A DNA stretch of 5,498 bases from Holosporales bacterium (GTDB lineage: Bacteria > Pseudomonadota > Alphaproteobacteria > RUG11792). How positions within the stretch are numbered: the stretch's first letter is position 1; every line of letters starts with the position of its first letter. Positions 1 to 5,340 of this stretch are shown here, one piece after another. The position numbers were made by a program, and so were the translations under genes. The notes beneath the pieces are model-generated. The model was not told the origin of the DNA, did not search any database, and saw nothing but the letters and a program-made list of their open reading frames with translations. Location: positions 1-5,498 of the forward strand of contig JAIROR010000055.1 in assembly GCA_031257415.1 (NCBI GenBank), written 5' to 3'.

Positions 1-22
1 ACAAGCCCTTGCTTCGTCGAAT

Positions 23-77
23 CCGCTGCTCGGATCCTCATGTACACCTAAGTACACTGCGGTCCTGCGCTGCGTTT
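23..77. repeat. Imperfect palindromic intergenic element
   Basis: The centre is an exact inverted repeat, TGTAC (41-45) and GTACA (52-56), around a 6-nt loop. GGATC (32-36) pairs with GGTCC (61-65), one pair being G-T, and the flanks CGCTGCTC and the complement of GCGCTGCG also resemble each other. The minus strand has a 26-codon reading frame (118 down to 38) that would encode MRLFRFRNKMIARRNAAQDR and a few more residues, with no usable context for translation. I interpret this as a dispersed palindromic spacer repeat rather than a gene. Its copy number elsewhere cannot be seen here. Confidence 0.4.
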
Positions 78-155
78 CTCCTCGCAATCATCTTGTTTCT
101 GAAGCGAAATAAACGCATCCTGCTAGCATGCTTTTTTATTTTTATGCAAGAAAAA

Positions 156-188
156 TTTTGTCCCATGTCTGTTCCATGTCTGTTCCAT
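156..188. repeat. TTTTGTCCCAT motif plus 11-bp tandem duplication
   Basis: TTTTGTCCCAT (156-166) is identical to stretches at 5277-5287 and 5471-5481, each preceded by an A-rich tract. It runs into a tandem duplication of CCATGTCTGTT (163-173 and 174-184) followed by a partial third CCAT (185-188). The rest of 1-371 shows no credible gene: the frames on either strand lack ribosome binding sites and family features. Confidence 0.5.
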
Positions 189-371
189 CCGAAATAAAAT
201 CGACATCAAAGTGTGCCGGGTAATTCATTAGAAAACGCGCCACGCACAATATACCCAAACACCAAAAGATTGCCCGAGAGAAGGCAGGTTGCCGTGGTGA
301 TTCCTGGTCGGAAAAACCCACAATCTTTCGTTGATCTGGTATGTAAAGTGCGTGGAACAAATTATCTCCCC

Positions 372-552
372 TTATATCTTCATTTCTTCATTTTTCTCTG
401 TCATCATACCATTCCTCCATTCCTCCATTTTCCTTCACGCACATTTCCATTTACGTCTGTATACTTTACTATTCCTTCTGGTACACTACCCTTAAAGTCT
501 CCCTCATATACACTTCCATCTGCACATACTAACTTACCTTTCCCATCCATTC
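372..552 (-). pseudogene. Detached 3' end of the downstream MORN gene
   Basis: This stretch continues the MORN gene at 534-1154 beyond its premature stop. From about 552 to 410 the repeat pattern continues in a shifted frame: DGKGKLVCADGSVYEGDF, then an eroded unit ending REGKWRNGG. From about 408 the original frame is regained and reads MMTEKNEEMKI, stopping at TAA (372-374). This matches the end of the intact paralogue (TDKNKKMKI, stop at 1422-1424) codon for codon at most positions. Both frame changes sit in 8-bp near-tandem repeats: 547-562 (CCATTCTT then CCATTCTC) and 409-424 (CCATTCCT twice). Adding one 8-bp unit at the first and removing one at the second restores a single frame of about 260 codons. 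A sequencing error at both sites is possible but less likely, because both are exact 8-bp changes. Confidence 0.7.
409..424. repeat. 8-bp tandem repeat at second frame change
   Basis: CCATTCCT occurs at 409-416 and 417-424, with CCATT following at 425-429. On the coding (minus) strand the unit falls in the codons for N-G of a MORN repeat. Removing one copy makes the minus-strand reading run through as GKWRNGMMTEKNEEMKI to the stop at 372-374, so this copy looks like a slippage gain. Confidence 0.65.
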
Positions 553-1154
553 TTCCATTCTCCCTCATATACAGCTCTATCTTTCCATACATGCTTACCT
601 TCTCCTTCTATTTCACCATTCTCAAAGTCTCCTTCGTATACATCTCCATCTGCCCATACAAACTTTCCTCTTCCTTCTATTTCACCATTCTCAAAGTCTC
701 CTTCGTATACATTTCCATCTTTCCATGCAAACTTACCTTTTTTTATTGCATTATTCTCCCAATCTCCTTCACATATATCTCCATTCGCACACGTTAACTT
801 TCCTTTTCCTTCTATTGCTCCATTCCTCAATTCTCCTATATACTCATCTCCACTTACAAATACTATCTTTCCTTCTCCTTCTGCTACATCATTCTTAAAG
901 TCTCCCTCATATACATCTCCACATACGTATATTATCTTTCCTCTCCCTTCTTTCTTATTATTCTTAAAGTCTCCCTCATATATATCTCCATTTTTGTATT
1001 CTATCCTAACTTTCTCACCTTCCTTATGCACCAAACTCTTTATCGTATTTGTATCACTAGGCCCAGAATCCTCCATCGTATACGCATTGTTGAGACTGGT
1101 TGCGCATGACGCCACCACCATTATTGTTGTAATCAAAAATATCTTCTTGATCAT
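534..1154 (-). CDS. MORN-repeat lipoprotein, truncated by frameshift
   Basis: As it reads now this encodes 206 residues. The N-terminus MIKKIFLITTIMVVASC is a lipoprotein signal with lipobox VASC and the lipidated Cys at residue 17, so the product should be anchored in a membrane and face the periplasm or the surface. After a short linker come 23-residue MORN repeats (YEGDFKNxxxEGxGKxxxxxGDV type) beginning near residues 59, 82, 105, 128, 150, 173 and 196, the last cut off at NGWER. The start at 1154 is chosen because AGGGG lies 6 nt upstream (1161-1165) and the signal sequence begins there; the frame extends 25 codons further but that part overlaps the promoter. MORN repeats are known in eukaryotes for membrane or phospholipid association and protein assembly; the role here is unknown. 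The C-terminal end is frameshifted away (see 372-552), so it may be a pseudogene or a phase-variable gene. Confidence 0.75.
   Translation of the reverse strand: MIKKIFLITTIMVVASCATSLNNAYTMEDSGPSDTNTIKSLVHKEGEKVRIEYKNGDIYEGDFKNNKKEGRGKIIYVCGDVYEGDFKNDVAEGEGKIVFVSGDEYIGELRNGAIEGKGKLTCANGDICEGDWENNAIKKGKFAWKDGNVYEGDFENGEIEGRGKFVWADGDVYEGDFENGEIEGEGKHVWKDRAVYEGEWKNGWER
547..562. repeat. 8-bp near-tandem repeat at first frame change
   Basis: CCATTCTT (547-554) and CCATTCTC (555-562) differ at one base. On the minus strand they read GAGAATGG AAGAATGG. Adding one more AAGAATGG would turn the present GEWKNGWER-stop into GEWKNGRMDGKGK, which is the expected MORN spacing. The frameshift is therefore explained by loss of exactly one 8-bp unit. 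Confidence 0.65.
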
Positions 1155-1160
1155 AATCCA

Positions 1161-1165
1161 CCCCT
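1161..1165 (-). promoter_or_regulatory. Shine-Dalgarno site deciding the MORN lipoprotein start
   Basis: AGGGG on the minus strand lies 6 nt from the ATG at 1154. It selects the start that begins the signal peptide rather than the in-frame ATG 25 codons upstream. Confidence 0.65.
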
Positions 1166-1196
1166 GTAAAATAAAAACACAAACTATCTTACTTAA

Positions 1197-1225
1197 AGGA
1201 TACAATACAACCCAATACCTGTCAA
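1197..1225 (-). promoter_or_regulatory. Sigma70-type promoter of downstream MORN gene
   Basis: On the minus strand there is a perfect -35 TTGACA (1225-1220), a 17-nt spacer and -10 TATCCT (1202-1197; 4 of 6 consensus). Transcription would start near 1190, giving a leader of about 36 nt. The same arrangement precedes the paralogue at 2275-2303, with clear similarity between the two (CTTGAC, then TTATTG/TGTATTG before TAT), which supports function. Confidence 0.7.
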
Positions 1226-1269
1226 GCATCTATTATGCGCTGCGTGTAAATTCAGGCAGATAGCGAGAC

Positions 1270-1302
1270 AAAAAGTGGTGGCCGTTAGCAATAGCTGTTG
1301 GC
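1270..1302 (-). terminator. Possible terminator of the upstream MORN gene
   Basis: On the minus strand GCC-AAC-AGC pairs with GCT-AAC-GGC around TATT (1302-1281), with the AAC triplets unpaired, followed after 6 nt by TTTTT (1274-1270). The stem is interrupted and the T-run is short and offset, so it would be weak. Its position between the MORN gene at 1422-2231 and the next promoter fits. The surrounding 1303-1345 contains further short repeats of CAGCGG and CTGTTAGC and nothing coding. Confidence 0.3.
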
Positions 1303-1421
1303 AGCGGCTGTTAGCGATGACAGCGGTTCCAGCGTTTTCAGAAAGCATTCTCTGCGGTACGTTTCGTTCTCAATCTTAATCTTTTGACACACCGAGGCAA
1401 AGCTGAAGTAGAGCGTGGAGA

Positions 1422-2231
1422 CTATATCTTCATCTTTTTATTCTTATCCGTATACTTTCTCTCCATCTTTTTATTCTTATCCGTATACTTTCTCTCCATT
1501 TTATTATTCTTCCAATCTCCTTCATACGTATTTCCATTTACCAATATATATTTACCTTTTCCTTCTCTTACTCCATACTTCCAATCTCCTTCATATACAT
1601 TTCCATCTACATACACCATCTTTCCTTTTCCTTCCATTCCACCATTCTTAAAGTCTCCTTCATACACATTTCCATCTGCCCATACAAACTTACCTTTCCC
1701 TTCTCTTGTATCATTCTTCCAATCTCCTTCATATACATCTCCATTTATCCATACATACTTGCCTTTTCCTTCCATTACATTATTCTTCCAATCTCCTTCA
1801 TATACTGTTCCATCTACCCATACAAACTTACCTTTTCCTTCTTTTACTCCATTCTTGAAGTCTCCTTCATATACATCTCCATTTACATATACAAACTTTC
1901 CTTTTCCTTCTCTTACATCATTCTTCCAATCTCCTTCATATACATCTCCATTTGCCCATACATATTTACCTTTTCCTTCTCTTTTGTCTTTCTCAGTGAA
2001 CTCTCCTTCGTACGCACCATCGTCATACATTTTTGACCACATACGACGCAGAGGGGGCTCCACTTGTTTCACTGCATTTGTGAATGTTGATTTTTCTTTT
2101 ACCGACTCCAAATTCTCTTCATCTTTATCAGATACGACATTGCCTGCGAGATTTTTTGTAAGATCTGGTATATGGCTTGCGTACACCGGCACCACCACCA
2201 TCGTCGTAAGCAAAAATATTTTCCTAATCAT
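1422..2231 (-). CDS. Exported MORN-repeat protein (intact paralogue)
   Basis: The product has 269 residues. MIRKIFLLTTMVVVPVYA looks like a type I signal peptide (basic n-region, hydrophobic core, VYA before the likely cut), in contrast to the lipobox of the neighbouring paralogue. A charged linker (about 20-73) follows, then MORN repeats of 23-24 residues starting near 74, 98, 121, 144, 167, 190, 213 and 236, with consensus YEGDWKNxxxEGKGKxVxxNGDV. The eighth decays into a lysine-rich tail that carries an exact 11-residue duplication (MERKYTDKNKK twice). The start at 2231 fits the signal peptide and the conserved GTGGATT just before ATG in both paralogues, though the ribosome site (GGACGTGG) is weak. 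MORN repeats elsewhere mediate membrane or protein contacts. A surface or host-interaction role is only inference. A 287-codon frame on the opposite strand is a by-product of the purine-rich repeats. Confidence 0.85.
   Translation of the reverse strand: MIRKIFLLTTMVVVPVYASHIPDLTKNLAGNVVSDKDEENLESVKEKSTFTNAVKQVEPPLRRMWSKMYDDGAYEGEFTEKDKREGKGKYVWANGDVYEGDWKNDVREGKGKFVYVNGDVYEGDFKNGVKEGKGKFVWVDGTVYEGDWKNNVMEGKGKYVWINGDVYEGDWKNDTREGKGKFVWADGNVYEGDFKNGGMEGKGKMVYVDGNVYEGDWKYGVREGKGKYILVNGNTYEGDWKNNKMERKYTDKNKKMERKYTDKNKKMKI
1431..1496. repeat. 33-bp exact tandem duplication
   Basis: Two identical 33-bp copies, 1431-1463 and 1464-1496, lie in the 3' end of the MORN gene. The duplication is in frame and adds 11 residues to the C-terminal tail. 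Without it the protein would be 258 residues, close to the about 260 of the reconstructed paralogue. Confidence 0.9.
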
Positions 2232-2274
2232 AATCCACGTCCATTAAATAAAAATACAAAACCAATCTGATCGA

Positions 2275-2303
2275 AGTATACAATATAACGCAATGCTCGT
2301 CAA
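2275..2303 (-). promoter_or_regulatory. Sigma70-type promoter of upstream MORN gene
   Basis: On the minus strand -35 TTGACG (2303-2298), a 17-nt spacer and -10 TATACT (2280-2275; 5 of 6) predict a start near 2268 and a leader of about 37 nt. It is paralogous to the promoter at 1197-1225. Confidence 0.7.
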
Positions 2304-2437
2304 GTTTTTATTAGTTGATTCGCTGATGATTTATTCGATCATTGCTGCGTCGTGCGGATATTTAATCTGTTGATAGAGTATAGGCACTGTTTTGAAGAAT
2401 TCTGATTTGTTTCAGAGTATACGAACTTGCGCACAAA
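2304..2437. other. Divergent spacer between MORN and serS promoters
   Basis: No gene is visible. The only structure noted is a small inverted repeat, TCTGA (2401-2405) and TCAGA (2412-2416) with a 6-nt loop, which could be an operator or chance. Confidence 0.3.
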
Positions 2438-2465
2438 CTACAACAACCTTGCTACGACAACCTTG
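2438..2465. repeat. 14-bp direct repeat abutting the serS -35
   Basis: CTACAACAACCTTG (2438-2451) is followed directly by CTACGACAACCTTG (2452-2465), with one mismatch. The second copy supplies the TTG of the serS -35 element, so the repeat could be a regulator site or a duplicated -35. Confidence 0.55.
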
Positions 2466-2491
2466 AGCAATCACATCAAGTATGGTAAAAT
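2463..2491 (+). promoter_or_regulatory. Promoter of the serS operon
   Basis: TTGAGC (2463-2468; 4 of 6), a 17-nt spacer and TAAAAT (2486-2491; 5 of 6), with TGG before the -10 as in extended -10 promoters. The predicted start near 2498 leaves a leader of about 31 nt before the GTG at 2529. It rules out the in-frame ATG codons at 2427 and 2490 as starts for transcripts from this promoter. Confidence 0.65.
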
Positions 2492-2528
2492 GAGGTTATA
2501 TGGTTTTGTGTATTTCAATAATAGGCTC

Positions 2529-3803
2529 GTGCTTGATATAAATTTTATCAGAGGAAATCAGGGGGTTCTTGATAAGGCTCTTATAAGCAGAAATAAGGAA
2601 CCTATAGAAAAAGAGCTATTCAAAAGAGGGGATGTTTATAAAAAGCTGGTTACGGAGCAGCAGAGTTTGTTTGAGGAGCGAAACCTAACCGCCTCTGAGT
2701 TTGAAAAGGTGAAGAGAGAGGGAAAGGATACCGATGAGCTATCGAAAAAGGCTGGTTTATTGAAGGAGAAACTTGAAGTAATTAATGCTCAATTAAGCAT
2801 TGCCAAAGAAAGCTTGGAGGAGATTCTTTGCAGCATTCCCAATATTCCGTCTGATGAATGTCCCGTTGGCATTGACGAAACTGCAAACGTTGAGATCAGG
2901 AGAGTTGGGATTCCCCGCGTTTTCGATTTCGTTCCGCTTGAGCACTATGAGATCGGCGAGAAGCTTGGGATGATGGATTTTAAGAATTCCGCTAAAATGG
3001 CCGGTTCTAGATTTGTTTTGCTGTTCTCGAAGATTGCCAAACTTGAAAGGAGTCTTGCCCAGTTTATGCTTGATATCCATACAAAAGAAAATGGCTATAC
3101 AGAAGTATATGTTCCTCTTCTTCTGAACAACGAATCAATGTTCGGAGTGGGACAGTTGCCCAAGTTTGCCGACGATCTTTTTAAAACGACTGTTGGCTCG
3201 TATCTAATTCCAACCGCTGAGGCTTCTTTAACCAATATTCACTCCAATTCCGTATTGCTCGAGGAAGAGTTGCCGCTGCGATATACTGCATATACTCCAT
3301 GCTTCAGATCTGAGGCTGGGAGTGCAGGAAAGGATACGAAAGGGATGCTCAGACAACACCAATTCGGCAAGGTCGAGCTTGTAAGCATATCCCATCCAGA
3401 GAGGGCAATTGAGGAGCATGAGAGGATGACTGATTGCGCAGAGGGAATACTCAGGCGGCTTGATCTTCCTTTTAGGACTGTTGTCCTTTCAACAGGCGAT
3501 ATGGGATTCGCATCTGAGAAGACATATGACATAGAAGTGTGGCTACCAGGTCAAAATATGTATCGCGAAATATCGAGTTGTTCTAGATGCAGTACTTTTC
3601 AAGCAAGACGCCTGAATACCAAGTTTAAAAATTCTAGAACAAAGAAAAACGAATATGTACACACTCTGAATGGGTCTGGCCTCGCTGTTGGAAGAACTGT
3701 GATTGCAATTCTTGAAAACAACTACAATAGTGATGGGAGCGTATCAATCCCAACTGCCCTCGTGCCATATTTTGGAGAGGAAAAGATAGAAAGCCGTGAA
3801 TAA
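2529..3803 (+). CDS. serS: Seryl-tRNA synthetase
   Basis: The enzyme charges tRNA-Ser (and tRNA-Sec where present) with serine using ATP, in the cytoplasm; it is a class II synthetase and works as a dimer. The 424 residues match the usual family length. Residues 1 to about 105 form the tRNA-binding coiled-coil arm, typically begun LDIxFIRxN. The catalytic part shows TAEASLTN (about 229-236), motif 2 PCFRSEAGSAGKDTKGMLRQ (from about 257), GFASEKTYDIEVWLPG (about 326-341), EISSCSRCSTFQARR (about 347-361) and motif 3 NGSGLAVGRTVIAILENN (about 381-398). All expected key segments are present. The GTG start at 2529 is chosen because family homology begins there and the promoter lies just upstream; the 34 further in-frame codons have no family counterpart. 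The ribosome site is poor (AGG only 3 nt before GTG). It leads an operon with pgeF and ybaB. Confidence 0.96.
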   Translation: MLDINFIRGNQGVLDKALISRNKEPIEKELFKRGDVYKKLVTEQQSLFEERNLTASEFEKVKREGKDTDELSKKAGLLKEKLEVINAQLSIAKESLEEILCSIPNIPSDECPVGIDETANVEIRRVGIPRVFDFVPLEHYEIGEKLGMMDFKNSAKMAGSRFVLLFSKIAKLERSLAQFMLDIHTKENGYTEVYVPLLLNNESMFGVGQLPKFADDLFKTTVGSYLIPTAEASLTNIHSNSVLLEEELPLRYTAYTPCFRSEAGSAGKDTKGMLRQHQFGKVELVSISHPERAIEEHERMTDCAEGILRRLDLPFRTVVLSTGDMGFASEKTYDIEVWLPGQNMYREISSCSRCSTFQARRLNTKFKNSRTKKNEYVHTLNGSGLAVGRTVIAILENNYNSDGSVSIPTALVPYFGEEKIESRE

Positions 3804-4581
3804 GATAAACATAGAATATGCAAAAAACCTGTCAAAGATCCAGTTTGTAAAACATGGTTTCTTTGGGAGAAGCGGTGGTGTTGGTAAACCTCCGCATGAT
3901 ACTTTGAACGCGAGTCTCAGGGTAAACGATGATACAGGAGCCGTTCTTGAAAACAGGACTAGAATCGCTGCAACATTTGGTCTTCCTTTAGAAAAGATGC
4001 TGATCCCACACCAAATCCACAGTAATGTTGCAGTTGTTATAGATCGCTTGCCATGTGATGCTGGACCGATTATTCCCGAAAAAACAGACAAACAGCAAGG
4101 GCACGACAAATTTGAATGTGATGCTTTTATAACCAACGTGCATGGATTACTGATAGGAGTGACGACTGCTGATTGTGTTCCAATTCTTGCCTGTGATGTC
4201 AAAAAGGGATATATAGCGGCAATCCATGCCGGTTGGCGTGGAGCTCTTGTTGGTATTGTAGAAAAAACCTTCGAAAAGCTAACTTCACTCGGGTGCACTG
4301 ATATAATATGCGCCATCGGCCCATGTATCCATCAAGAATCGTTTCTAGTTGGCGAGGAGATTATAGGTAAGGTGCCCAACGAATACATAGCTAACTGTAA
4401 GTTTGACCTCCCCGGATATGTATCAGACAAGCTTCTCTCGTGTGGGGCAAAGGATGTTTCAAAAATTAATATAGACACATTCCAAAATGAAGAGTATTTT
4501 AGTTATAGAAGGCAGAGTGGAGCCAGGCACGGGTACGGAGCCCAGTTCTCTGGCATAATGGTTAATGGAGAATGGACATGA
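3796..4581 (+). CDS. pgeF: YfiH/PgeF laccase-domain protein (purine nucleoside phosphorylase family)
   Basis: This is a 261-residue member of the YfiH/YlmD (DUF152) family, originally called polyphenol oxidase or multicopper laccase-like. Members have been assigned purine nucleoside phosphorylase and adenosine deaminase activity and a role in peptidoglycan editing; which applies here is not shown. The family's metal or active-site residues are visible: His75 in HQIHSN, Cys127 in TTADCVPI and His144 in IHAGWRG. IGPCIHQESFLVG (174-186) and the C-terminal FSYRRQSGARHGYGAQFSGI are also typical. The Cys often found before FSYRR is absent (DTFQNEEYFSYRR). The GTG start at 3796 overlaps the last 8 nt of serS, and no better in-frame start follows, so translation is probably coupled. 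There is no clear ribosome site. Its own stop forms ATGA with ybaB. Confidence 0.9.
   Translation: MNKINIEYAKNLSKIQFVKHGFFGRSGGVGKPPHDTLNASLRVNDDTGAVLENRTRIAATFGLPLEKMLIPHQIHSNVAVVIDRLPCDAGPIIPEKTDKQQGHDKFECDAFITNVHGLLIGVTTADCVPILACDVKKGYIAAIHAGWRGALVGIVEKTFEKLTSLGCTDIICAIGPCIHQESFLVGEEIIGKVPNEYIANCKFDLPGYVSDKLLSCGAKDVSKINIDTFQNEEYFSYRRQSGARHGYGAQFSGIMVNGEWT
4567..4570 (+). promoter_or_regulatory. Shine-Dalgarno site deciding the ybaB start
   Basis: GGAG lies inside the end of pgeF, 7 nt before ATG 4578. The alternative ATG at 4572 is only 1 nt away from it and ATG 4587 is 16 nt away, so 4578 is the preferred start. Confidence 0.7.
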
Positions 4582-4901
4582 ATAATATGAATCAGATTCT
4601 TAAGCAGGCGCAGAAGATGCAAGAAAAGCTCGCGGCTGCGCAGGATGAGCTGGAGAAAAAGGAAGTTACAGGGACTGCTGGGGCTGGCCTCATCAACATC
4701 ACGATGACGGTCGGCAAAGAAGTCAAATCCGTATCAATTGAAAAGAGCATTATTAATCCCGACGATAAGGAAATGCTCGAGGATTTAATAGTTGCTGCAT
4801 TCAATGATGCCACCCAAAAGGCGGACTCGATATTTGAGAAAGGAATGACAGAAGCATCTGGCGGATTTGATATTTCAAAACTTTCGCGAGGAATGTTCTA
4901 G
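4578..4901 (+). CDS. ybaB: YbaB/EbfC nucleoid-associated protein
   Basis: The product has 107 residues, the normal family length. YbaB/EbfC proteins form small dimers that bind DNA and act as nucleoid-associated regulators; in many bacteria the gene sits next to recombination or DNA polymerase genes (dnaX, recR), which is not the case here. Visible features are the N-terminal helix MNNMNQILKQAQKMQEKL, the strand segment VTGTAGAGLINITMTVGKEV with VKSVSIEKSII, the LEDLIVAAFNDATQKADSI helix and a glycine-containing tail. The start at 4578 (ATG overlapping the pgeF TGA in ATGA) is set by GGAG 7 nt upstream, and the overlap indicates coupling with pgeF. Confidence 0.93.
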   Translation: MNNMNQILKQAQKMQEKLAAAQDELEKKEVTGTAGAGLINITMTVGKEVKSVSIEKSIINPDDKEMLEDLIVAAFNDATQKADSIFEKGMTEASGGFDISKLSRGMF

Positions 4902-4928
4902 TATAATGCAAGTTTCCTGGGCTATAAT
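4902..4928 (+). promoter_or_regulatory. Two TATAAT elements ahead of infA
   Basis: Two perfect TATAAT hexamers, 4902-4907 and 4923-4928, lie just after the ybaB stop. Neither has a recognisable -35 at 16-18 nt. The second would start transcription near 4935, leaving about 25 nt before infA. They suggest extra expression of infA besides readthrough from serS, but the evidence is only the -10 match. Confidence 0.4.
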
Positions 4929-4959
4929 AATTTTATGAACAAGTGTTTTTTAAGCTGTT

Positions 4960-5178
4960 ATGTCTAAGGAAGATTTAGTTGAGTTCAGCGGTGTTGTGAC
5001 CGAGCTTCTCCCGAATGCTATGTTTAGGGTTGAACTTGAAAATGGTCACATCATCTTGGCTCATACCTCGGGAAAAATGAGAAAAAATAGAATCAGGGTT
5101 CTTGTCGGAGACAAGGTTACTGTCGAAATGACGCCATATGATCTAACAAAGGGCAGAATAACCTTTAGAGAGAAATGA
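4960..5178 (+). CDS. infA: Translation initiation factor IF-1
   Basis: IF-1 binds the ribosomal A site on the 30S subunit, occludes it during initiation and assists IF-2 and IF-3. The 72-residue product is full length and forms a single S1/OB fold: [40 protein letters not shown], then [20 protein letters not shown] and [11 protein letters not shown]. Essentially all of the family pattern is present, and the start MSKED is conserved. The upstream region has no clear ribosome site. It lies 58 nt after ybaB in the same direction. The codons for the C-terminal end and the stop are part of a 15-bp tandem duplication (5168-5197) that leaves the protein unchanged. Confidence 0.97.
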   Translation: MSKEDLVEFSGVVTELLPNAMFRVELENGHIILAHTSGKMRKNRIRVLVGDKVTVEMTPYDLTKGRITFREK

Positions 5179-5197
5179 AAAAGAGAGAAATGAAAAA
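5168..5197. repeat. 15-bp tandem duplication across the infA stop
   Basis: GAGAGAAATGAAAAA is present at 5168-5182 and 5183-5197. The first copy holds the last codons and TGA of infA; the second lies beyond it, so a second in-register stop-like copy follows the gene. Confidence 0.85.
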
Positions 5198-5298
5198 GTA
5201 TGTCCAGGGACAAACTCAGGATAAACGTTGAGTGTCTTAGACAAACAGACGTGAATTATCCTGCAAAAAAATCTTTTTTTGTCCCATCTTTTTTCATT
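5189..5298. repeat. Long imperfect palindrome downstream of infA
   Basis: Nested complementary arms: AATGAAAAAG (5189-5198) with CTTTTTTCATT (5288-5298, one bulged T), GGGACAAA (5207-5214) with TTTGTCCC (5278-5285), CAGGATAA (5217-5224) with TTATCCTG (5256-5263), ACGT (5225-5228) with ACGT (5249-5252), and TGTC (5233-5236) with GACA (5240-5243) around TTA. T7 (5274-5280) follows the inner stem by 10 nt. It may be a transcription end for the infA operon, a palindromic mobile repeat, or both. The strong nesting makes chance unlikely. Confidence 0.65.
5276..5292. repeat. 17-bp direct repeat, copy 1
   Basis: TTTTTGTCCCATCTTTT is identical to 5470-5486. Both copies are preceded by an A7 tract and followed by TATTGACA (5304-5311 and 5488-5495), so they bracket the GC-rich block at 5341-5460. 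Confidence 0.75.
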
Positions 5299-5305
5299 AT
5301 CCATA

Positions 5306-5334
5306 TTGACATGTCCAAAAAAATAAGTTAGACT
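5306..5334 (+). promoter_or_regulatory. Strong sigma70-type promoter for the downstream GC-rich block
   Basis: TTGACA (5306-5311), a 17-nt spacer and TAGACT (5329-5334; 4 of 6). The predicted start is near 5341, at the edge of the change from about 32% GC (5281-5340) to about 57% GC (5341-5460). No protein gene follows. Confidence 0.65.
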
Positions 5335-5340
5335 GACAAG

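Noticed and set aside
142..360. 72-codon minus-strand frame with a hydrophobic stretch
   Set aside because: It lacks a ribosome site and promoter, resembles no known family, and ends in the TTTTGTCCCAT and 11-bp repeats.
213..797. 194-codon plus-strand frame opposite the truncated MORN gene
   Set aside because: It is the same mirror effect of the purine-rich repeat coding strand, and it breaks up where the repeats do.
1384..2247. 287-codon plus-strand frame opposite the intact MORN gene
   Set aside because: Its product is a low-complexity Ser/Pro/Phe repeat that mirrors the MORN repeats on the other strand; it has no ribosome site and no family resemblance.
3744..4316. 190-codon minus-strand frame opposite pgeF
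   Set aside because: It lies wholly opposite the well-supported pgeF and serS coding sequence and has no features of its own.
4935..4967. 10-codon upstream frame overlapping the infA start
   Set aside because: No ribosome site, and out of frame with infA; nothing distinguishes it from chance.
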